Of a stretch of DNA of 5,519 nucleotides, positions 1 to 4,747 are shown piece by piece (the stretch's first letter is position 1; each line of letters starts with the position of its first letter). The notes beneath the pieces are model-generated. The model was given only the letters and a program-made list of their open reading frames with translations. It made no database searches and had not been told where the DNA came from. Origin of the DNA: Hyphomicrobiales bacterium (lineage in GTDB: Bacteria; Pseudomonadota; Alphaproteobacteria; Rhizobiales; Xanthobacteraceae); the NCBI GenBank assembly GCA_016210825.1, contig JACQTM010000067.1:1-5519 (forward strand). Reading direction: 5' to 3'. A program made the position numbers and the translations under genes.

Positions 1-131
1 ACGAACCCGGTGCCGCCCGGATTGCAGCGCCGCCAGCCGTAAATTGCGCTACGGCGCGCGCAGGCGTTCGAACGGATGGCGTTCCGAAGATTATCTGACG
101 TGACTACCAACACCCGCGCGGTATGTGGCTT

Positions 132-1286
132 TCAGCCAACCTTTCGCGCCACGAGCGCGAATGCGAGCCCCACCGCCGCCAACAACGCCATCGGCGCATA
201 GGCGAAATCGCCGAATGCGGCGTAAAGTTCGCCGGAAAGCGCCGTCGCCGCGGCCATCGCGATCCCGAGCGCGGTCGCGAGATACCCTTGCGCGGTCGCG
301 CCGAGACGCTCGGGCACAGCACGCGCCAGGTAGCCGACCGCACCGAGATGCGTCGCGCCGTAGCTCAATGCGTGCAGCGCTTGTAGCGCCGGCAGTAGCG
401 TCGCCGGCGGATCGAATGCCATTACTGCCCAGCGGAGTGTCGCGCCCGCGGCGCCTAGCGCAAGCAGCACGAGCGGTCCGAACGCGGGCGGCAACCGCCC
501 GGAATAGGCAAACAGCACGATCTCTGCGGCAACGCCGAGCGCCCACAATGCGCCGATCGTAGTTCCGCTAAAGCCCGCGGCGCGCCAGTCGAGTGCGGAG
601 AAGCCGTAATAAACTGCGTGGCTCGCCTGCACGAGGCTTGCTGCCGCGATCACGGCGAGCAATGCCGTGTTGCGCCACACTATGCTCGCGGGCGGGTGCG
701 GGGTCGTATCCGGCGAATGCGGGGCTGCCGGCGCGAGCGTGAACGCCGCTGCAGCGGTCATGACCGTAACCGCCGCGAGCGGCCAGATCAGATGCTCGGG
801 CGCAATCACACTAAGCAATAGACCTATGCCGAGGTTGGTCGCGATGAAGCCCGCCGATGCCCAAAGCCGCACCGGGCCATAGGCGCGGCCGCGCCGGGCA
901 AGCCCGATGAGCGCATAGGCGTCGGCGAGCGGCATAATCGCCGTAAAGGCGATTGAGATCAGCGCATAGGTAACGAAGATTGCAAACGCGCCCTCAACGA
1001 ATGCCAGCACGATGACGCCGGCGGCGGAGACGGCGGACGTTGCAATGATGGCGCCGGCGACCGAATTACGCCGGTCGGCCTCGCGCGCAATCAGCGGAAC
1101 GCAGACGATGCGCATCACCAGCGGCATCGCCAGCACGATGCCAATCAGGCGCGCGTCGAGCCCCTTGGCGGCGAGCCAGACCGGAAAAAACGGCAGCTGC
1201 GCGCCGATCGTGGCGCCCAAGGCCGCAAAGAACAGGCATAAACGCGGCGTGAAGCCATCGGTGGATTTTTGAGGATCACGCGCCAT
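132..1286 (-). CDS. MFS transporter, HcaT/MFS_1-like family
   Basis: An inner-membrane secondary transporter of 384 residues, a normal length for a complete 12-helix major facilitator protein. Hydrophobic segments run through the whole protein, roughly at residues 14-38, 43-66, 76-120 (two helices), 138-186 (two), 205-228, 242-288 (two), 294-315, 331-352 and 361-381. A Pro-rich central loop near 187-204 separates the two halves. The segment YGPVRLWASAGFI (about 136-148) and the second-half segment HAVYYGFSALDWR followed by TIGALWALGVAAEI (about 223-256) resemble the 3-phenylpropionate transporter HcaT and related MFS_1-like proteins. The substrate cannot be read from sequence, so no symbol is given. 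The ATG at 1286 is preferred because the short polar N-terminus leads straight into helix 1. Its ribosome site is weak (GAAAG about 6 nt upstream). It is divergent from the CheZ-like gene across 53 bp. Family assignment is firm; substrate is unknown. Confidence 0.9.
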   Translation of the reverse strand: MARDPQKSTDGFTPRLCLFFAALGATIGAQLPFFPVWLAAKGLDARLIGIVLAMPLVMRIVCVPLIAREADRRNSVAGAIIATSAVSAAGVIVLAFVEGAFAIFVTYALISIAFTAIMPLADAYALIGLARRGRAYGPVRLWASAGFIATNLGIGLLLSVIAPEHLIWPLAAVTVMTAAAAFTLAPAAPHSPDTTPHPPASIVWRNTALLAVIAAASLVQASHAVYYGFSALDWRAAGFSGTTIGALWALGVAAEIVLFAYSGRLPPAFGPLVLLALGAAGATLRWAVMAFDPPATLLPALQALHALSYGATHLGAVGYLARAVPERLGATAQGYLATALGIAMAAATALSGELYAAFGDFAYAPMALLAAVGLAFALVARKVG

Positions 1287-1324
1287 CGCGGCTTTCGCGC
1301 TCTTTTTCCGCTAGTATTGGCGGC

Positions 1325-1329
1325 AAGGA
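1325..1329 (+). promoter_or_regulatory. Ribosome binding site of the CheZ-like gene
   Basis: AAGGA lies 10 nt before the ATG at 1340 and supports that start. The 53-bp divergent spacer (1287-1339) must hold the promoters of both flanking genes, or overlap their ends. TAGTAT at 1312-1317 could be a plus-strand -10 box, but no convincing -35 box is seen. Confidence 0.6.
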
Positions 1330-1339
1330 TTCGCCAGAC

Positions 1340-2632
1340 ATGGCTAACGAGCCTACGCCTCACAAGACCTCCGCCCTCGCCGATGGGGATTCCCCGCCGG
1401 CGGAGGCGGATTACGAGTCCATCTATAATGCGGTGATGGAAACCGAGCGCGGGCGCTGGTTCCTTCTGCAATACGCCAAGCATAACCGCAATGCCGACAC
1501 CGAAATGGTTTTGGCCATTCTCGCCCGCATCGAGGGCTTGATTCGCGACAGCGCAAAATCCAGCGCTCTCGCAGGACCCGCCGAGGGCGCAAAGTCAAGT
1601 TTAGCGCCGGTCCCGGCCGAAGGCGCGCAGCCGGATTTATCGCGCGTGGCGGATGCAATCATGGCCGCGCGAGCGCGGCTCGCGGAGGTGGGCGCGTCAG
1701 TTGCCGCCATCGCCGGCATCGATTCCGCCTCCGATTACGACGGTCCAGCGACCGCCATCAAGGCAGCGAGCGAAGCAATCGGCGACGCCATCGAGCATCT
1801 TCAGGAAACATCGTGGTTCATGCACGAGCAAAAGCTCGATGAATCGCTTTGCGCCAATCTGGAGGCGACGACCCGGGAGATTTCTGAGGCTTGCGTCCTG
1901 CTCGACAAGGCCGATGATGGCGTGAAAACGCTGATTGCCTTGTTACGTGAGCTTGAGGCGCTGGTTGGCCGCAGAAGCGCAGCGCCAAAAACATTGCGCC
2001 CTGCGGCCGCGGCGGTTCCGCCACCCTCCGTTGACGTTGACGACAGCGTTGTCGGGCCGCCGGCCGAAACGCCTTTCGCCGCGGCACACCCCGCGCCGTC
2101 TGAGATGACGGCACCTGCCGTGGTGCAAAGGGAGCAAATCGAACTCATCACCCCGCAACTTGAAAAATCGGCTGCCGAACCGGCGCCGGGCGCTGCCGAC
2201 ACGACGCCGGAATGGCCGTCAATCGAAGTCCATGCACAAGCAATGGCATTGACGCTGCCTTCCGAACCATCGCCGCTCCCGCCGCCGTCACCGCCTGTGT
2301 TACCTGCTCGCGCGCCGATGGTTGCCGCGCCGCCCGCGGAACCCGCGCCGATTTCGAGAACGATCTCGCCGCCCTCGCCTCCTCGGGCTTTCACCGTCGA
2401 GCGGCAGCAATCGAAGCCGCAAGTCGGGCAAGGTGGATGGCTTTCCGAGCTTCTCGCCAAGAACGTTCAAGGCGCGCCGCTTCCTCAAACCGCGGCGGCG
2501 GCGGCGCAAGTCGTTGCGCTCCCGCGCGCAGCGCAACCCGCTCCCGCGCAAAAGGCGGCGCCTGCGCCAGGCGATCCGCTTGCGCCTGTTATGTCGCTTT
2601 CCGACGAAGAACGGATCGCTCTGTTCAGTTAG
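1340..2632 (+). CDS. CheZ-like protein with degenerate catalytic core and FliM-like tail
   Basis: A cytoplasmic protein of 430 residues with no signal peptide or membrane helix. Residues 24-66 (DYESIYNAVMETERGRWFL, then QYAKHNRNADTEMVLAIL) match the N-terminal block I recall from Rhizobiales proteins annotated as protein phosphatase CheZ. Residues 100-210 form a predicted long helical core. Residues 211-410 are a Pro/Ala-rich, low-complexity linker. The last 20 residues (PLAPVMSLSDEERIALFS and neighbours) are again of the conserved type. In enterobacterial CheZ the core motif FQDLTGQ supplies the Asp and catalytic Gln that dephosphorylate CheY-P. The equivalent place here reads LLDKADD (187-193), so Asp189 is kept but the Gln is Asp. 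A scaffold or response-regulator-binding role is therefore more likely than phosphatase activity; this is inference. The ATG at 1340 has AAGGA 10 nt upstream. No chemotaxis or flagellar genes lie nearby. The gene is certain, the family likely, the role unknown. Confidence 0.85.
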   Translation: MANEPTPHKTSALADGDSPPAEADYESIYNAVMETERGRWFLLQYAKHNRNADTEMVLAILARIEGLIRDSAKSSALAGPAEGAKSSLAPVPAEGAQPDLSRVADAIMAARARLAEVGASVAAIAGIDSASDYDGPATAIKAASEAIGDAIEHLQETSWFMHEQKLDESLCANLEATTREISEACVLLDKADDGVKTLIALLRELEALVGRRSAAPKTLRPAAAAVPPPSVDVDDSVVGPPAETPFAAAHPAPSEMTAPAVVQREQIELITPQLEKSAAEPAPGAADTTPEWPSIEVHAQAMALTLPSEPSPLPPPSPPVLPARAPMVAAPPAEPAPISRTISPPSPPRAFTVERQQSKPQVGQGGWLSELLAKNVQGAPLPQTAAAAAQVVALPRAAQPAPAQKAAPAPGDPLAPVMSLSDEERIALFS

Positions 2633-2719
2633 ACGCCGCAATCAGTTTTTAGAACAAGTCCGGTTCGACGTTGCCGGCGGAGAGCATCGCAGCCTTGCCC
2701 TTTCCCGCATCATCAATTG

Positions 2720-3961
2720 TCACGCGCCGGCGCGGCGTTCGACATTGGCGATCCGCGCCGGAACGCCAAATTCCTTGCGGCACACTTCCGCGAGCACGGC
2801 GACGCCCCGGCGAATCTCTTCCTTGGAGGGACTGGCGAAGCACAGCCGCATCCGGCTTCGGGCATGAACGGGGTCGGTGGACCATTCCGGCCCTGGATTG
2901 ATGGCGACACCGGCCGCCAGCGCGGATGGGAAGAGTTTTAGCGTCTCCACGGCGTCCGGCAGCTTTACCCAGAGAAAGATGCCGCCCTTTGGATCGTCGA
3001 ACTCGGCCGCCGTGCCGAAATGCTCGTTAAGCGCTTCCATCAGCGTTTCGAGCTTGCTACGCAGGCCGCGCGTCAGCGCCGGGACATGTTCGGTGAAATG
3101 CGGCGCGCAATATTCGGCGAGCACCATCTGTTCGAGCGCGCCGGAGCCCGCGTCGGTTTTCAGCGCAAGCATGCGCGAAAGCATCTCCCAGCCCGCCACG
3201 ATGTAACCGACACGCAAGGCCGGCGCGATCGATTTTGAGAACGAGCCGATGTGGATGACGCCGCCGGACTTGCTCGTGGCATAAATCGCCGGTGGCCGGC
3301 GGCCATCCCAGATCAAGTCGGCGTAGCAATCGTCCTCAAAAATCGGCACGCCGTATTGCTCCGACAATCGCAGCAGCTCGGCGCGGCGGGTTTCGTTCAT
3401 GATCGTGCCGGTCGGATTTTGCACGGTTGGGATCGTGTAGATGTATTTTGGCCGAATGGCGCGGCGCTTGAGATCGGCGAGCGCGGCGGCGAGCGCATCC
3501 ATGCGCATGCCCTCGCCGTCGAGCGGAATACCGACTGTATTGATGCCAAGCCGCGCAAGCCGCGTCAGCGCACCCTGATAGGTATCGCGCTCGACGATGA
3601 CCGTGTCGCCGCGCGCGAGTAAGGCGGCGTTGACGAGATCGAGCGCCTGCAACGAGCCGGAGACGAGCAGGATATCGTCGAAGGTGCAGGTGATACCGGC
3701 GTCGCGTTTTAACTTCGCGGCAAGAAACTCGCGCAGCGGCCGGTAACCTTGCGGGCCGCTGGCGAGGCCGTAGGTCGCAAGGCTGCGCCCCTCGCGCCGG
3801 AGCACGGCTTCCGCCGCGGCGATCAGGCCGTCGACGGGGACGTGATCGGGATCGTTGTTGCCGCCGGTGATATTATATCGGGGCGACCCCGTCCATTTTG
3901 CCGCCGGCGCCGGCAGCTCAGCCGGCAACAGCGGCGTGAAATCGAACGATGTGGAACGCAT
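2720..3961 (-). CDS. PLP-dependent aminotransferase, class I/II (fold type I)
   Basis: A cytoplasmic enzyme of 413 residues, complete for the aspartate-aminotransferase fold. It transfers an amino group between an amino acid and a 2-oxo acid using pyridoxal 5'-phosphate. Visible motifs are SGSLQALDL (101-109, cofactor phosphate region), QNPTG (181-185, with Asn182 near the PLP ring), FEDDCYADL (208-216, with the Asp that contacts the pyridine nitrogen), GSFSKSIAPALRVGY (239-253, with Lys243 as Schiff-base lysine) and SRMRLCFA (369-376, with Arg372 as the likely substrate-carboxylate binder). The overall pattern resembles the 2-aminoadipate aminotransferase/MocR-type catalytic domain (LysN-like), but there is no N-terminal winged-helix domain, so it is an enzyme rather than a MocR regulator. 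The substrate cannot be told. It converges on the CheZ-like gene with 87 bp between stops. The ATG is unusual in adjoining a tRNA-Leu fragment, which then forms the gene's leader. Confidence 0.92.
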   Translation of the reverse strand: MRSTSFDFTPLLPAELPAPAAKWTGSPRYNITGGNNDPDHVPVDGLIAAAEAVLRREGRSLATYGLASGPQGYRPLREFLAAKLKRDAGITCTFDDILLVSGSLQALDLVNAALLARGDTVIVERDTYQGALTRLARLGINTVGIPLDGEGMRMDALAAALADLKRRAIRPKYIYTIPTVQNPTGTIMNETRRAELLRLSEQYGVPIFEDDCYADLIWDGRRPPAIYATSKSGGVIHIGSFSKSIAPALRVGYIVAGWEMLSRMLALKTDAGSGALEQMVLAEYCAPHFTEHVPALTRGLRSKLETLMEALNEHFGTAAEFDDPKGGIFLWVKLPDAVETLKLFPSALAAGVAINPGPEWSTDPVHARSRMRLCFASPSKEEIRRGVAVLAEVCRKEFGVPARIANVERRAGA

Positions 3962-4018
3962 GGACTTAAAACCCTTGGGAGAAATCCCGTGCCGGTTCGA
4001 GTCCGGCCGTCCGCACCA
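3960..4018 (+). pseudogene. 3' fragment of tRNA-Leu (anticodon UAA); possible attachment-site scar
   Basis: The 3' part of a class II tRNA is clear. The anticodon loop CTTAAAA (3965-3971, anticodon TAA) is followed by the 3' anticodon stem CCCTT. The variable arm GGGA-GAAA-TCCC spans 3977-3988. The T arm has a perfect 5-bp stem (GCCGG 3991-3995, CCGGC 4003-4007) around TTCGAGT. The 3' acceptor strand CGTCCGC (4008-4014), discriminator A (4015, as expected for Leu) and encoded CCA (4016-4018) complete it. The 5' portion is missing: only 3 of 5 anticodon-stem pairs form (3960-3964), no D arm is found, and no GCGGACG 5' acceptor strand lies at the expected distance. Those positions are aminotransferase codons. 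The piece cannot make a tRNA. Tyrosine integrases often recombine in the 3' half of tRNA genes, so this is probably an att duplicate or a displaced tRNA end. Confidence 0.8.
3972..3976 (-). promoter_or_regulatory. Ribosome binding site of the aminotransferase, inside the tRNA remnant
   Basis: Read on the minus strand this is AAGGG, 10 nt before the ATG at 3961. The same bases on the plus strand are the 3' side of the tRNA-Leu anticodon stem, so antisense tRNA sequence appears to supply the translation signal. The spacing is slightly long but workable. Confidence 0.45.
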
Positions 4019-4048
4019 GGTCCGGACTCAATTGATGAGGCAAGAAGA

Positions 4049-4078
4049 AGGGGCAGGCTTGTGATCGAGCCTGCCCTT
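4049..4078. terminator. Hairpin terminator between the tRNA remnant and the minus-strand small gene
   Basis: GGGCAGGCT (4051-4059) and AGCCTGCCC (4068-4076) form a perfect 9-bp GC-rich stem with an 8-nt loop. A G-T and an A-T pair extend it outward to 4049/4078. On the plus strand TTGTTGTG follows; on the minus strand CTTCTTCTTG follows. Neither is a pure T run, but both are T-rich, so it may act both ways: ending the former tRNA-Leu transcript and ending the minus-strand gene that stops at 4105. It also probably insulates the aminotransferase from transcription arriving from the right. Confidence 0.7.
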
Positions 4079-4104
4079 GTTGTGTGGCGATTGTGCGTCT
4101 CAAC

Positions 4105-4572
4105 TCATCGCCGCCGCGGCGCCGCGCCACCGGCCGCTGCCCCTGGTCCGGCGCCAGCGGACGAGCCCAGCGCGCTGTCCAGGCCCGGCATGTCGAGCTT
4201 CGGGATGCAGCTGCCGCGCGCGCCTGGCGTCATGTTCGGCGGGCAACTTTGCGCGCCTTTCCGCCCTTGCGGTAAAGCTCGCTGCAGCTGTTCCTTTGCT
4301 CCGCCCTTCGGCGCTTGCGGTAAAGGTGCGATGCAGACCCAATGACCGCAGAGTGATATAAGTTGGAGCCCATGGGTACACCACACGATCAGGTCGCATT
4401 TCCATCCTGTCGAACACGAGGTTTGTGGTTTCTTTTTAAATACATCTTTGCACAGCGGGTAAGGACCGGGGGGAGGATGATGCGGATTATGACTCCCTGA
4501 AGCTTGCTCCCCTGCGGAGAGATGGAGAGCAACAACCATCAATGCGGTCCTGATAACAAGAGACACGCGCAT
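4105..4572 (-). CDS. Small exported cysteine-containing protein, unrecognised
   Basis: I do not recognise this 155-residue protein. Residues 1 to about 25 look like a Sec signal peptide: an Arg-containing n-region, a hydrophobic core LVIRTALMVVALHLSA, then a small-residue region. A His/Pro-rich stretch SHNPHHPPPGPYP follows (27-39). A Cys-rich segment has Cys at 41, 53, 59, 65, 75 and 80. Residues 81-109 are Lys/Gln-rich and derive from a short internal duplication. From Cys110 to the end lies a module shared with the gene to the right: C-PPNMTP-...-C122, then PKLDMPGLDSALGSS and a Gly/Ala/Pro tail ending in three Arg. The eight Cys suggest disulfides in the periplasm or outside the cell; this is inference. 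The ATG at 4572 is supported by AAGGGAG 7 nt upstream and by the signal peptide. The middle part (about 4380-4500) is visibly richer in A/T than the left genes, suggesting accessory DNA. Confidence 0.68.
   Translation of the reverse strand: MRVSLVIRTALMVVALHLSAGEQASGSHNPHHPPPGPYPLCKDVFKKKPQTSCSTGWKCDLIVWCTHGLQLISLCGHWVCIAPLPQAPKGGAKEQLQRALPQGRKGAQSCPPNMTPGARGSCIPKLDMPGLDSALGSSAGAGPGAAAGGAAPRRR
4255..4336 (-). repeat. Short internal direct repeat (48-bp period)
   Basis: CTTGCGGTAAAG occurs at 4266-4277 and again at 4314-4325. Similarity extends on both sides (about 4255-4287 and 4303-4336). The period is 48 bp, so the repeat is close to in-frame and gives two related Lys/Gln-rich segments (LPQAPKGGAKE and LPQGRKGAQ) in the small exported protein. 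It looks like a local slippage duplication that has since diverged. Confidence 0.6.
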
Positions 4573-4579
4573 GGGTCCG

Positions 4580-4586
4580 CTCCCTT
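4580..4586 (-). promoter_or_regulatory. Ribosome binding site of the small exported protein gene
   Basis: Read on the minus strand this is AAGGGAG, 7 nt before the ATG at 4572. It is a good Shine-Dalgarno match at good spacing, and it decides the start. It lies just downstream of the degenerate module copy at 4601-4651. Confidence 0.65.
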
Positions 4587-4600
4587 CTTCTTCCCAGGTG

Positions 4601-4651
4601 GCCGGAGGATCCCGGCGTGCTCTCGAGGCCCGGCATGTCGAGCTGCGGCAA
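4601..4651 (-). pseudogene. Degenerate third copy of the shared C-terminal module
   Basis: On the minus strand this reads LPQLDMPGLESTPGSSG, clearly related to IPKLDMPGLDSALGSSAG of the gene at 4105-4572. The 19 bases AGGCCCGGCATGTCGAGCT are identical at 4181-4199 and 4626-4644. The expected Cys/PNMTP part upstream and a module-like stop downstream are not seen. The surrounding open frame (4487-4702) has no plausible start signal and runs into the neighbouring gene. I read it as the remains of a tandem duplicate whose body has been lost. Confidence 0.55.
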
Positions 4652-4688
4652 ACTTGCCATCCGCGCTTCGCTTATCTGTTTTCGGTGC

Positions 4689-4722
4689 GACGCAGCGCTC
4701 ATGCGATCATGAACGCTGCGTC
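4689..4722. repeat. Strong nested inverted repeat (hairpin)
   Basis: GACGCAGCG (4689-4697) pairs perfectly with CGCTGCGTC (4714-4722). After one mismatch, TCATG (4699-4703) pairs with CATGA (4708-4712) around a CGAT tetraloop. This gives a 9+5-bp hairpin, 26 bp past the stop of the repeat-protein gene. Neither side has a T run, so it is not a classic intrinsic terminator. It could be an RNA-stabilising or rho-linked end structure, a REP-type repeat, or a recombination relic. Confidence 0.65.
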
Positions 4723-4747
4723 AATCTTGACGGTCGCGCGCCCGATG

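Noticed and set aside
1..98. Plus-strand frame open from the left edge to a stop at 96-98, possibly the tail of an upstream gene.
   Set aside because: Only about 31 codons are visible, a second frame is also open to 101-103, and neither gives a recognisable C-terminus.
127..139. Small inverted repeat TGGCT-TTC-AGCCA at the end of the MFS gene as a terminator.
   Set aside because: It has only 5 bp, overlaps the stop codon and lacks a T run; probably chance.
91..562. Long open frames opposite or shifted to the MFS gene, and similar ones across the other genes.
   Set aside because: Arg/Ala/Pro-rich products typical of shadow frames in high-GC DNA, with no family resemblance.
2649..2722. Minus-strand reading DDAGKGKAAMLSAGNVEPDLF after the aminotransferase, which looks like a protein C-terminus.
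   Set aside because: It has no start or ribosome site of its own, and the long frame above it is a shadow of the aminotransferase. The aminotransferase end looks complete without it.
3925..3960. GCGGCGTG...ACGC upstream of the tRNA piece as a surviving 5' half of tRNA-Leu.
   Set aside because: It does not pair with the 3' acceptor strand CGTCCGC, forms no D arm, and is read as conserved aminotransferase N-terminal codons. At most the ACGC just before 3960 may belong to the tRNA.
3999..4029. Inverted repeat GAGTCCGG / CCGGACTC spanning the end of the tRNA piece.
   Set aside because: It has 8 bp, and one arm is simply the T arm of the tRNA. It could be an integrase arm site, but nothing else supports that.
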